This document shows positions 23,486-32,453 of a DNA stretch of 41,199 nucleotides, one piece after another. Source of the stretch: Muribaculaceae bacterium. GTDB lineage: Bacteria > Bacteroidota > Bacteroidia > Bacteroidales > Muribaculaceae. The notes beneath the pieces were generated by a model that was not told where the DNA came from, searched no databases, and was given only the letters and a program-made list of their open reading frames with translations. The position numbers and the translations under genes are program-made. The stretch covers positions 1 through 41,199 of the forward strand of contig JAIDPA010000200.1 in assembly GCA_029062985.1 (NCBI GenBank), given 5' to 3'. How positions within the stretch are numbered: position 1 is the stretch's first letter; every line of letters starts with the position of its first letter.

Positions 23486-24895
23486 ATGACCCAAAATAAT
23501 AGTTACAGCCCCTCGGATTCTCCTTTCAGAAATCTTTTCTTCATTGGCGCAGGTGGCATCGGCATGGCAAATCTGGAAAGATACTTCCTCAGCCTGGGGC
23601 ATAGTGTGGCTGGATATGACAAATCTCCTTCCCCCCTTACTCATGAGCTTGAAAAAGAGGGAGTGGATATTACATATACTGATTCTCCGGATGAAATTCC
23701 GGCTGATTTCCGAAACCCCGAAACGACTCTGGTGGTTTTTACGCCGGCGGTTCCTGCCGACAGTCCTATCCTGACTTGGTTTCGGAATAACGGATTTGAA
23801 GTCATCAAGCGTGCAGCCCTCCTCGGAAAGATAACTCATTCCTCAAAAGCAATCTGCATCGCAGGGTCTCACGGAAAGACCACGACCTGCTCCATGACTG
23901 CCAACATTCTCCGCAATTCTGAAATTGGATGCAACGCATTTCTTGGAGGAATCCTGCGCAACACGGGAAGCAATCTTGTATTGTGTCCTGAATCGGAGTG
24001 GTCAGTGATAGAGGCAGACGAATACGACCGTTCCTTCCACCGTCTCTCCCCTACAATAGCAGTCATAACTTCTACAGATCCTGACCATCTGGACATTTAC
24101 GGAGATGAAGAGGGCTATCTGGAAGGATTTGCCCATTTCACATCCCTGATACGTCCGGGAGGAACCCTGATTATTCATTCAGGATTAAAACTTCGTCCAA
24201 GAGTAGGGAAAGACGTCAATGTTGTCTATTACAGCGGCTCTTCAGAGGGAGACTGGCATGCAGAAGAGATAACGTTCGGCAACGGCACCCTTTCTTTCAC
24301 ATTGGTTGGTCCGGAAATACGTATTGAAGGAATTGAAGTCGGAGTGCCGGTTGAAATCAATATCGACAACGCAGTGGCAGCTGCGGCAGCCTCTCTCATA
24401 GCAGGAGCCACACCCGAAGACGTCAGGAAAGGAATTTCAACATTCAAGGGGGCAAAAAGGCGTTTTGAGATTATCAGAGACAAGAAAGATGGCTCCACGG
24501 TATTGATCGATGACTATGCCCATTCTCCAAATGAGGTGAAGGCATCAATAAAGTCAGTCAGGAAACTATATCCGGGACACAAAATCACCGTTATTTTCCA
24601 ACCTCATCTCTATTCCCGGACCCGGGATTTCGCACCGGAATTTGCTTCAGCCCTCTCCGAGGCAGACGAAGTGATAATGCCCGAAATATATCCTGCCAGG
24701 GAAGAACCCATACCGGGAGTGGATTCTTATTTGATTCTCAACAACGTTAAAGCAGCAAAAAAAACCTTTTGTCCCAGAAAAGATTTGCTAAATTTCATAA
24801 AAAATAGTAATTTTGACATTCTTATAACTCTTGGGGCAGCCGACATCGACCGTCTCCTGCCGGACATCGAGGCTGTTCTCGACTCTCGAATTTAA
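23486..24895 (+). CDS. murC: UDP-N-acetylmuramate:L-alanine ligase MurC
   Basis: A 469-residue ligase that adds L-alanine to UDP-MurNAc, the first stem peptide step. The start at MTQNNSYSP (23486) lies 7 bases after the murG stop; a longer frame would overlap murG and lacks support. The N-terminal domain has FFIGAGGIGMANLERYF, the ATP loop is CIAGSHGKTTTCSMTANIL, and then come VIEADEYDRSFHRLSP, TSTDPDHLDIYG and LIDDYAHSPNEVKASI. Full length for the family. Confidence 0.95.
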   Translation: MTQNNSYSPSDSPFRNLFFIGAGGIGMANLERYFLSLGHSVAGYDKSPSPLTHELEKEGVDITYTDSPDEIPADFRNPETTLVVFTPAVPADSPILTWFRNNGFEVIKRAALLGKITHSSKAICIAGSHGKTTTCSMTANILRNSEIGCNAFLGGILRNTGSNLVLCPESEWSVIEADEYDRSFHRLSPTIAVITSTDPDHLDIYGDEEGYLEGFAHFTSLIRPGGTLIIHSGLKLRPRVGKDVNVVYYSGSSEGDWHAEEITFGNGTLSFTLVGPEIRIEGIEVGVPVEINIDNAVAAAAASLIAGATPEDVRKGISTFKGAKRRFEIIRDKKDGSTVLIDDYAHSPNEVKASIKSVRKLYPGHKITVIFQPHLYSRTRDFAPEFASALSEADEVIMPEIYPAREEPIPGVDSYLILNNVKAAKKTFCPRKDLLNFIKNSNFDILITLGAADIDRLLPDIEAVLDSRI

Positions 24896-24904
24896 GAAGA
24901 AGCG

Positions 24905-25729
24905 ATGCGTAAGACGATAGTTAAATGGCTGATTCTTACCTTACTGATTGCCTATGCCACTTGTGTGACGATATGGGCTCACGGTGAGGCAAATAATTAT
25001 GTCTGTAAAGGAATTGACGTAATTATTCAGAACACTGTCGCGCCTGATACTATCACCCGCCACGGCGTTCTGAACGAGCTAAGCCATTTTCCTAAAAAAA
25101 TTATTGGCGCACCCGTAGAGTCATTAAATACTAAGGAAATTGAATCCTTTCTAAGTCGCTACTCCAATTTTGAAAGTGTCGACTGCGTTCTTGAGACAGA
25201 TGCAAGGCTAAGTGTCAGGATCATCCCCATGATTCCTGCCATGAGGATTTTCGACGGTTCTAAAAGTTATTACATCAACAAAGACGGGAAAAAAATTGAA
25301 TCAAAAGCTTCTTTCTTTGTGGATGTGCCGGTGGTGACAGGGAATTTTTCCGAAAAGATTTCTCCAAAAGGATTGCTTCCCGTAACAAGATTCATTGAAA
25401 ATGATCCTGTCCTCAGCAAGCTCATCGCTATGATTGAGGTCAAGGATGCCGACAACATATTTCTTATTCCAAGAATTCATGGTCACGTCATCAATCTTGG
25501 CGACACGACTCGGCTTAACGAAAAAAGAGCTGCAATTGTGGCAATGTATCGTAAGGTGATGCCTTACAAAGGATGGGAAACCTATGACACTATTTCAGTA
25601 AAGTTCAGAGGTCAGGTGGTTGCATCCCGCAGAGACAAGCTGGGAGGCAACCACGGAGCTATTCTGGATGAGGACATCGATCCGGATGAAGCCACCCTTT
25701 CCGAGCTATACGATATAGGGGCTGAATAG
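24905..25729 (+). CDS. ftsQ: Cell division protein FtsQ/DivIB
   Basis: A 274-residue bitopic membrane protein: a short N-terminus (MRKTIVKW), one span near 8-26 (LILTLLIAYATCVTIWAHG), then a periplasmic POTRA-like and beta region of about 240 residues ending in an acidic tail (DEDIDPDEATLSELYDIG). It links early and late divisome proteins. Sequence similarity between phyla is low for FtsQ, so the call rests on topology, size and place between murC and ftsA. Confidence 0.88.
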   Translation: MRKTIVKWLILTLLIAYATCVTIWAHGEANNYVCKGIDVIIQNTVAPDTITRHGVLNELSHFPKKIIGAPVESLNTKEIESFLSRYSNFESVDCVLETDARLSVRIIPMIPAMRIFDGSKSYYINKDGKKIESKASFFVDVPVVTGNFSEKISPKGLLPVTRFIENDPVLSKLIAMIEVKDADNIFLIPRIHGHVINLGDTTRLNEKRAAIVAMYRKVMPYKGWETYDTISVKFRGQVVASRRDKLGGNHGAILDEDIDPDEATLSELYDIGAE

Positions 25730-25801
25730 CAACACTTTGAAGCCCTTTTAAAACATTCTGCCTGCTTTGGCAGTTAATCATAATGAGAATAACTTCACAA
25801 A

Positions 25802-27112
25802 ATGAGTGAGAGATATATTGCTGCTGTTGAAATCAGCAGTTCCAAAATAATTGCTGCCGTCGGTAAAACAGTAGCTGAAGGTCATATCGACATCATTGCT
25901 GTCGAACAGGAAAACTGTGTCGATGCAGTCAGATATGGTATTATTCAGAATCTCGAGGAGACATCCATGAGGGTCACACGCCTAATAAACCGCCTCGAGC
26001 AACGCTCCGGCATTGCTCCCCGAAAAATCAAGGGAGTATATGTCGGACTCTCCGGACGCTCTCTCAAAAGCATTTCTACAACTGTGGAGTTAAATCTCCC
26101 TCCCGACACCGAAATCACTGATGAGATTATAAATAAACTTCGCACTGAGGCGATGCGGCATGCGATTGACAGTTCGCTGGAAGTCGTGGACGCAGTGCCC
26201 CGAATTTACAAAATCGGACACGCCGAGATGCACAATCCCAAAGGCACCATCGGCAACCATATAAAGGCTACCTTTGATCTGGTCGTATGTCGTCCGGAAA
26301 TCAAACGAAACATAACCCGCGCTCTTCCGGGGAAAACCAATCTGAGAATCGAAGGTTTCGTAGTGACAGCGCTCGCTGCCGGACATCTTATTCTCAGTCC
26401 TGATGAAAAAAAACTCGGGTGTATGCTGGTGGATATCGGCGCTGAGACAACTACGGTCACCATTTATCGCAAAGGATACCTGCAATATTTCGCCACTCTG
26501 CCCTTCGGAGGCAGAAACATCACTCGCGACCTGACTTCGCTGAGTCTTCTCGAAGAACAGGCGGAAGAAATAAAGTTCACATCCAACGCAATGCCGCGCG
26601 AGACTTCTTCATCCCTGAATATTAACGGAATCAAGACAACCGACATAACTAATCTTGTCGTGGCACGTGCTGAAGAAATTGTTGCCAACATCATTGAGCA
26701 GATTGAATATGCCGGTCTTAAGGACACTGATCTGCCCGGAGGAATAGTATGTATCGGGGGGGGAACTCGCCTTAACGGAATGACGGAACTCCTTCATCTC
26801 CAGAGCGGAATGCCCGTCAGAATAGGCAGACTTCCATCCTACGTCACTATCTCTGACCCCAAAGGAGTCAATAAGGATATTATTGAAGTGACAAGCGTGC
26901 TCTATGCCGGTGCTACTCTCAGCAACAGAGAATGTCTTGAGATTCCGGTCGCAGAAGAAGTGCCGGTCACGGGGACTATACCGGAGCCTGAACCTGTGGA
27001 TATCGAACCGGAACAGCCACGCACAAAGAAAAGAGGTCTGTTTGACGGACTTGCACGACGCCTGAGCAATCTTTTCAGCGGACCCGATGATGATTCCGAA
27101 CTTATGGAATAA
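25802..27112 (+). CDS. ftsA: Cell division protein FtsA
   Basis: A 436-residue actin-like ATPase that anchors FtsZ filaments to the membrane. The N-terminal YIAAVEISSSKIIAAVGK is the first phosphate loop region. GIAPRKIKGVYVGLSGRSL belongs to the 1C domain, and CMLVDIGAETTTVTIYRKG and GGIVCIGGGTRLNGM are the second phosphate and adenosine motifs. The C-terminus carries an amphipathic stretch KKRGLFDGLARRLSNLFSG that would be the membrane-binding helix, followed by an acidic DDDSELME tail. It lies 72 bases after ftsQ. Confidence 0.95.
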   Translation: MSERYIAAVEISSSKIIAAVGKTVAEGHIDIIAVEQENCVDAVRYGIIQNLEETSMRVTRLINRLEQRSGIAPRKIKGVYVGLSGRSLKSISTTVELNLPPDTEITDEIINKLRTEAMRHAIDSSLEVVDAVPRIYKIGHAEMHNPKGTIGNHIKATFDLVVCRPEIKRNITRALPGKTNLRIEGFVVTALAAGHLILSPDEKKLGCMLVDIGAETTTVTIYRKGYLQYFATLPFGGRNITRDLTSLSLLEEQAEEIKFTSNAMPRETSSSLNINGIKTTDITNLVVARAEEIVANIIEQIEYAGLKDTDLPGGIVCIGGGTRLNGMTELLHLQSGMPVRIGRLPSYVTISDPKGVNKDIIEVTSVLYAGATLSNRECLEIPVAEEVPVTGTIPEPEPVDIEPEQPRTKKRGLFDGLARRLSNLFSGPDDDSELME

Positions 27113-27121
27113 TTTATTCTA

Positions 27122-27153
27122 TAATATTAACTCTCTCTAATATTAACTCTCTC
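27122..27153 (+). repeat. Perfect 16-bp tandem repeat in the ftsZ leader
   Basis: TAATATTAACTCTCTC occurs twice in direct succession (27122-27137 and 27138-27153), 22 bases before the ftsZ start. No promoter box is evident. It could affect translation start or be a chance slippage duplication. Confidence 0.7.
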
Positions 27154-27175
27154 AACCTCTTTAGAACATTCCAAT

Positions 27176-28546
27176 ATGGATAATAACGAAATATACAACT
27201 TATCTGACGAAGCCGATTTCATCGACGACCCTAATGCCTCTATTATTAAGGTTATTGGTGTGGGTGGAGGTGGCAGCAATGCTGTCAACTATATGTTCCA
27301 CCAGGATATCCCTAATGTCAATTTCGTTGTCTGCAACACAGATAAGCAACATCTCAACGAGATGCAGGTTCCCACCAAACTTCTTCTCGGCTGGGGGGTT
27401 ACAAAAGGTCGTGGTGCCGGTAACAAACCAGAAGTCGGACGCCAGTGTGCCGAAGAAAGCACTGAGGAAATCAAACGCCTTTTTGTTGACGGAACAGAAA
27501 TGGTGTTCATAACCGCAGGAATGGGGGGAGGAACAGGCACCGGGGCAGCTCCCGTAGTTGCCAAGCTTGCCAAGGAGGCAGGCATGCTTACTATTGGAAT
27601 CGTCACCGTGCCCTTCATGTTTGAGGGTGAGAAAAAAATTATCAAAGCTCTTGACGGAGCCAAGGAAATGAGTGCCCATGTCGATGCTCTCCTTGTCATT
27701 AACAATGAGAACCTTATTGACCTCTATAAGGATCTCAACTTCTTCAATGCCTTTGAGAAAGCCGATGACACGCTGGCAAATGCCGCACGAAGCATTTCCG
27801 ATATCATTTCTGAAAGATGCTATGTCAATGTCGATTTTCAGGACGTGAAGACCACATTGAAGGATAGCGGTACGGCTATCATTGCGACTGCATACGGCGA
27901 GGGAGACCACCGTATATCGAATGCTATTCACAATGCCCTCCACTCCCCTCTTCTGAAGAAGCACGACATCAACTCGTCAAAACGCCTTCTGTTCAAGTTC
28001 AGCTGTTCGCGTGAATCAGCCAATGCCCTGAGAGCAGAGGAAATCAATGAGATTACTCAGTTCACCTCCAAACTTCCCTCAAGCATCGACGTAAAATGGG
28101 GTATCGGTGATGACCCGGCGCTCGGCGACAAGGTGAAAATCACGGTCCTGGCTTCCGGATTTGACCTCACTCTACGTGAAGGAAGCCCTAACCCTGACAA
28201 ACCCGCAGAAAATTCCGGAGCGATTGTCTTTGAGAGTGAAGCTAAGGAGCATGAAGTCAAGGAAAAAGAACAAAGCACTGAGCGTATCGCCGACTTCTAT
28301 GGCACAGACAAGGTCATTAAACAGCGTCGCTCGGCTGCTAAAATGAAATATGCTGTCCTGAAACCCTCACAGTTTGATGATCATGAGGTCATTGCCCTCA
28401 TTGAGACGGTTCCGACTTTCAAGCGCGACCCGCATTTCAATGAAGAGCTGATGAGAATTTCCGACCCCGAAAGATTCTCTGCAAGAAATACCCGCAATTC
28501 AGAAGGAGGAGGAAACACTATTTCATTTGAAGGGATGTTCCCTTAA
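27176..28546 (+). CDS. ftsZ: Cell division GTPase FtsZ
   Basis: A 456-residue tubulin homologue that forms the Z ring. The GTP-binding motifs are KVIGVGGGGSNAVNYM and FITAGMGGGTGTGAAPVVAK. The T7 loop YVNVDFQDVKTTLKDSGTA keeps the catalytic aspartates. The GTPase and C-terminal domain end near residue 330, followed by a charged linker. The last residues (GGGNTISFEGMFP) do not resemble the usual C-terminal peptide that binds FtsA and other partners. Last gene of the division cluster. Confidence 0.97.
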   Translation: MDNNEIYNLSDEADFIDDPNASIIKVIGVGGGGSNAVNYMFHQDIPNVNFVVCNTDKQHLNEMQVPTKLLLGWGVTKGRGAGNKPEVGRQCAEESTEEIKRLFVDGTEMVFITAGMGGGTGTGAAPVVAKLAKEAGMLTIGIVTVPFMFEGEKKIIKALDGAKEMSAHVDALLVINNENLIDLYKDLNFFNAFEKADDTLANAARSISDIISERCYVNVDFQDVKTTLKDSGTAIIATAYGEGDHRISNAIHNALHSPLLKKHDINSSKRLLFKFSCSRESANALRAEEINEITQFTSKLPSSIDVKWGIGDDPALGDKVKITVLASGFDLTLREGSPNPDKPAENSGAIVFESEAKEHEVKEKEQSTERIADFYGTDKVIKQRRSAAKMKYAVLKPSQFDDHEVIALIETVPTFKRDPHFNEELMRISDPERFSARNTRNSEGGGNTISFEGMFP

Positions 28547-28632
28547 TATAAATACATTTGAGTATAACCTTAAACAGTCATAAATCAGTACCGTGCCACT
28601 TTGCCGGTGATAACAATTCTTTTTTATTTATA

Positions 28633-30318
28633 ATGGAAAATAAATTCCAGATGGTGGCTAAGACCTTCAAGGGTCTTGAAGATATTCTCCGCGATGAGCT
28701 TATTGACCTCGGAGCCGAAAACGTTGAAATGGGTCTTAGAATGGTTACATTCGAGGGAGACCTCGAATTAATGTACCGCGCTAACCTTTGCTGCCGTACT
28801 GCACTTCGCATCCTTAAGCCTATTGTCAAGTTTACAGCCGATTCTCCCGACGAACTTTATGATAAGGTCCGTGACCTTGATTGGGAGCAGTTCCTCTCAG
28901 TTGATTCCACTTTCTCTATTGATTCCACTGTCAACAGTGCGGAGTTCAATCACTCCAAGTTTGTAACCTACAGGGTGAAAGATGCCATCGTTGACCATTT
29001 CTCTGATAAGTATGGTCAGCGTCCCTCGATTCAGCTCGTAAAGCCTGATCTCATGCTGAACGTCCACATCTCCGACAATCGTGTCACTATCTCACTTGAC
29101 TCAAGCGGTGAGCCTCTTTCAAAACGCGGTTATAAAGTTGAACAGACGGACGCCCCTATCAATGAAGTGCTTGCTGCGGGTATTATCATGAAGACCGGCT
29201 GGCGAGGTGATTCTGATTTCGTCGACCCTATGTGTGGCTCCGGAACGTTCCTGGTAGAAGCTGCTTTGATTGCTGCAAATATTAATCCCGGCATTTATCG
29301 TGAATATTTCGCCTTTGAAAAGTGGAAAGACTTTAATGAAGATCTCTTTGAGGAAATATATAATGATGATTCCGCAGAACGCGATTTCGCATATAAGATT
29401 TACGGCGGAGATATCGACCCTAAAGTGATTGCTATTGCGCGTAAGAATATAAAGTCTGCCCGTGTTGATGATATGATTGAACTTGAATGCAAATCTGTCA
29501 CCGACTGGACCGACAATGCTCCCGAAGGTATCCTTGTCACAAATCCTCCCTACGGAGAACGTCTCAAGCCTGATAATATAAATGCACTCTATAAAAATAT
29601 CGGCTCCACTCTTAAATCTTATTTTAAGGGATGGCATGCATGGATTATCGGATACCACGATGAACAGTTTGCCGAAATTGGTCTGAAGCCTTCTGTCAAT
29701 ATTCCTCTGCATAACGGCAGTCTTGAATGCTCTCTTCGTGAATACGTCCTGTTTGACGGGAAATATTCTGAATTCCGCGCTGAGGGAGGTTCTGTGGCTA
29801 ATTCCGGCATCAGGAAGGAACAGGGTCCTAAAAAAGTGCGCCATATTTCTGACGATGACTGGGAGCGCCAGGCTCGCAAATTCAATGCGGGCAAGGGGAT
29901 GACCGATGACCGGAATAAGAAAAAGAAAACTTTTAACCGCGACGATAAGAAACATAACTTTGATTCTTCTCCTCGTGGAGGATTCAGTCGTGACGATGAT
30001 GAGGATGATTTCACTCCTTACAGCAAATCCTTCAGTCAGGATAGCCGTGAAAATAAAGGTAGTGCTTCCAAACCCTTCAATCGTGACAGCAGAAGCAATG
30101 ACCGTAAACCCTTCAACCGCGACAACAGGGACGGTGACCGCAAGCCCTTCAACCGCGACGGCAGAGACGGTGACCGCAAGCCCTTCAATAAAGGCGGAGT
30201 AGGTTATGACCCGAAAAATTCTAAGGGACCAAGAATTCCTGCATCTTCTGCTACTGTGATAAATCCTGTTCACATGCGCTCCAGAAAGCAGTGGAAGAAA
30301 GATGATGCAGAAGATTAA
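28633..30318 (+). CDS. THUMP-domain rRNA (guanine-N2) methyltransferase, RlmL-like, with repetitive basic tail
   Basis: A 561-residue protein counted from MENKFQMVAK; upstream in-frame codons are not protein-like. Residues 1-160 are a THUMP-type RNA-binding region (KTFKGLEDILRDEL). The methyltransferase domain shows FVDPMCGSGTFLVEAALIA and the catalytic NPPYGERL. This matches the family of the N-terminal half of E. coli RlmL (m2G2445 of 23S rRNA); substrate and site are inferred. From about residue 400 the protein is low-complexity and rich in R, K, D, N and G, with three 12-residue repeats of KPFNRD. A -7-like box TACATTTG (28553-28560) with a TTTG 23 bases upstream could be a weak promoter. 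Confidence 0.88.
   Translation: MENKFQMVAKTFKGLEDILRDELIDLGAENVEMGLRMVTFEGDLELMYRANLCCRTALRILKPIVKFTADSPDELYDKVRDLDWEQFLSVDSTFSIDSTVNSAEFNHSKFVTYRVKDAIVDHFSDKYGQRPSIQLVKPDLMLNVHISDNRVTISLDSSGEPLSKRGYKVEQTDAPINEVLAAGIIMKTGWRGDSDFVDPMCGSGTFLVEAALIAANINPGIYREYFAFEKWKDFNEDLFEEIYNDDSAERDFAYKIYGGDIDPKVIAIARKNIKSARVDDMIELECKSVTDWTDNAPEGILVTNPPYGERLKPDNINALYKNIGSTLKSYFKGWHAWIIGYHDEQFAEIGLKPSVNIPLHNGSLECSLREYVLFDGKYSEFRAEGGSVANSGIRKEQGPKKVRHISDDDWERQARKFNAGKGMTDDRNKKKKTFNRDDKKHNFDSSPRGGFSRDDDEDDFTPYSKSFSQDSRENKGSASKPFNRDSRSNDRKPFNRDNRDGDRKPFNRDGRDGDRKPFNKGGVGYDPKNSKGPRIPASSATVINPVHMRSRKQWKKDDAED
30070..30189 (+). repeat. 36-bp tandem coding repeat (KPFNRD units)
   Basis: Three full units (30070-30105, 30106-30141, 30142-30177) and a partial fourth encode KPFNRDxRxxDR. 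They lie inside the basic tail of the RlmL-like methyltransferase. The last two full units are nearly identical at base level, suggesting recent duplication. Confidence 0.85.
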
Positions 30319-30327
30319 TTTTACTCT

Positions 30328-31299
30328 ATGATCAGAAAACGTGGTATCGGCAGAACGGGGCTTCTTCTTGCTGTCCTTGCTATGGCTGTTTGCTCCGTCT
30401 GCTCATTTATCCTTAAGCCCGAACGCCCACTGACCGGAAATCTGGGAGTATGCCTCCCTTCTCCCAACCTATGGGCGATCGACCCCCTGTATTCCTGGAT
30501 ATTAAACACTATCCTGCTCGGGGGCATTGCTGTCGGAGGATTCTTCCTGAACCGCGCTTTCAATTTCATACGTTCCACAGAGCCCGTGCTCCCCACGATG
30601 TTTCTTGTATTCGTGGGGGCATGCCCGTGGATTACGTATAATCTTTCCTCATCCACAATTATATGTGTGGTCAACATTCTTTCCCTTTCCGTACTTTTCA
30701 CCACCTATAAGTCGACGAACGCAACCCAGGAGATGTTTACGATTGCAACGCTCCTATCTGTCGGTTCAATGTTTCAGTATGCGTTCATTCCCCTTGCGGT
30801 GGCTTATATAGTCGGGGCAATTGCAATGAAGGCTTTCCGCATCAAGGAATGTCTCGCCATGATTATGGGGTTTATTGCCCCGTATTGGGTCGGACTCGGG
30901 CTCGGACTCATCAGCCCGGACTGGTTCAAACTTCCCGAATTTACAAATCTCTTCAGCGACTTCACTCAGACTTCCGAACGCTTTGTGCTTATGGTGGAAG
31001 TCGGATTAGCCATTTTCATCGGATGTCTTCTTGGCTTGAACAACGGAATTAAGCTATATGCCGGAAATTCGCAGGTGAATGCCATGAATACGTGCATCAC
31101 TCTGCTGGGGGCTGTCTGCATCATTTGTATAGTGGCAGATTTCTCCAATATGATGGCTTATCTCGCAACCTTCTTTTTTACGGTTGCTGTTCAGGTTGCC
31201 AATCTTTGTGCCCTATGGAATATACGTAGAGAATGGCTCGTTGTGTTTATTCCCTCCCTGATATATATTCTCCTCTTCGTAATAGCAATTCTCACATAG
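30328..31299 (+). CDS. Polytopic membrane protein of unknown function
   Basis: A 323-residue protein with about eight to ten hydrophobic spans (for example LLLAVLAMAVCSVCSFIL, ILNTILLGGIAVGGFFL, MAYLATFFFTVAVQVANL) and short loops. The N-terminus MIRKRGIGRTG is basic, consistent with a cytoplasmic start. No catalytic motif or known transporter signature is recognised. The gene starts 9 bases after the methyltransferase and is followed 51 bases later by pdxB, so it may be transcribed with both. The function is unknown; an envelope or lipid-linked role is only a guess. Confidence 0.8.
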   Translation: MIRKRGIGRTGLLLAVLAMAVCSVCSFILKPERPLTGNLGVCLPSPNLWAIDPLYSWILNTILLGGIAVGGFFLNRAFNFIRSTEPVLPTMFLVFVGACPWITYNLSSSTIICVVNILSLSVLFTTYKSTNATQEMFTIATLLSVGSMFQYAFIPLAVAYIVGAIAMKAFRIKECLAMIMGFIAPYWVGLGLGLISPDWFKLPEFTNLFSDFTQTSERFVLMVEVGLAIFIGCLLGLNNGIKLYAGNSQVNAMNTCITLLGAVCIICIVADFSNMMAYLATFFFTVAVQVANLCALWNIRREWLVVFIPSLIYILLFVIAILT

Positions 31300-31350
31300 C
31301 TGAGTTATTGAAATTTTTGCGGATATTCACACCCTAAAAACATCCCGGTC

Positions 31351-32358
31351 TTGAAAGTCATACTCGATAATAAAATCCCCTTCATAAGCAGCCGCCTCGA
31401 ACCGGTGGCTGATGTCATTTATGCCGATCCGTTTAAATTCACTCCCGAACTGGTCGCTGACGCTGATGCTCTCATTGTACGCACCCGGACAAAGTGTGAC
31501 AGCCGTCTGCTCCAGGATTCAAACGTACGTCTAATTTCTACTGCCACTATCGGCATGGACCATATAGACCTCAAATGGTGTGAAGAGAATGGAATAGAGG
31601 TCAGAAACGCAGCCGGATGCAATGCGCCCGGAGTGGCTCAATATGTATGGGCATCACTTATGAGATTAGGCTTTGACACAAAAAAAGACACCCTTGGCAT
31701 TATAGGTAAAGGCCACATAGGCTCCATCGTAGCCGACTGGGGACGCAAGGCGGGAGTAAAAATACTCGTATGCGACCCGCCGAGGGAACGTGCCGGGATG
31801 ACTGATGAGAATTACGTTTCGCTTGAGGAGCTGCTTGCCGCTTCCGACGCAGTGACAATCCATACCCCTCTCAACCGTGGAGGGGTTGACAATACGTTTC
31901 ACCTCATCGGCGACAAGGAAATGAAAAGTATGAAAAAAGGTGCAGTCCTTGTGAATGCGGCAAGAGGTGCTGTCGTTGATAATGCTGCTTGGGCAGATGC
32001 CATATCAGTAGGAGAGATTAGAGGAGTCATTGATGTCTGGGAAGGGGAACCTGAAATAAATAAGCGCCTTCTCGCCCTCGCTGAAATTGCTACTCCACAC
32101 ATTGCAGGATACTCTCTTCAGGGGAAGGAAAGAGCCACCCGCATGGCTCTTGAATCGATTGAGGAAAAATTCGGATATCCCCTTAATAAGTCAGGTCTGG
32201 AGGGCGACTATATCCCTCCGGCAACTGTAGGCGATCTTAGGAACGTCGTAGAGTCCTATAATCCATTTGCCGACACAAAAGCCCTGCGTGATAATCCTTC
32301 CGGATTTGAGAGCTTACGCAGCAACTATATCTACCGTTCGGAACCCGTTTTCAGCTAA
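31351..32358 (+). CDS. pdxB: 4-phosphoerythronate dehydrogenase PdxB
   Basis: A 335-residue NAD-dependent 2-hydroxyacid dehydrogenase in the DXP-dependent pyridoxal phosphate pathway. The start is a TTG at 31351 giving MKVILDNKIPFISSRLEP, which fits the PdxB N-terminus; no ATG fits better. The nucleotide loop is LGIIGKGHIGSIVADWG. Catalytic residues are seen in VLVNAARGAVVDN (Arg), WEGEPEIN (Glu) and ATPHIAGYSLQGK (His). It is about 40 residues shorter than the E. coli protein, mainly at the C-terminal dimerisation part. A general 2-hydroxyacid dehydrogenase is the alternative. Confidence 0.9.
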   Translation: MKVILDNKIPFISSRLEPVADVIYADPFKFTPELVADADALIVRTRTKCDSRLLQDSNVRLISTATIGMDHIDLKWCEENGIEVRNAAGCNAPGVAQYVWASLMRLGFDTKKDTLGIIGKGHIGSIVADWGRKAGVKILVCDPPRERAGMTDENYVSLEELLAASDAVTIHTPLNRGGVDNTFHLIGDKEMKSMKKGAVLVNAARGAVVDNAAWADAISVGEIRGVIDVWEGEPEINKRLLALAEIATPHIAGYSLQGKERATRMALESIEEKFGYPLNKSGLEGDYIPPATVGDLRNVVESYNPFADTKALRDNPSGFESLRSNYIYRSEPVFS

Positions 32359-32453
32359 TCTTTCCTACTCCTGATTGAGATAATCACGCGGCATCCGCGA
32401 AGAAACCGGGACGATGACTCGCTTCCGGAAATCCGAAAAAATTTTCTACTAAG

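Noticed and set aside
25740-25801. Possible promoter before ftsA (TTTG, 20 bases, TAACTTCA)
   Set aside because: The -7 box is imperfect and would place the start at the ATG itself; not strong enough to list.
27200-27964. A 254-codon minus-strand frame
   Set aside because: Antisense to ftsZ, which is unmistakable by its GTP-binding motifs.
30070-30189. Regular 36-bp repeats that might suggest a CRISPR array
   Set aside because: The units are directly adjacent with no spacers, in frame, and encode a protein repeat; no cas genes are near.
29119-30273. A 384-codon minus-strand frame with repeated hydrophobic V/A/E units
   Set aside because: It is the mirror image of the methyltransferase and its KPFNRD repeats; the repetition comes from the real gene.
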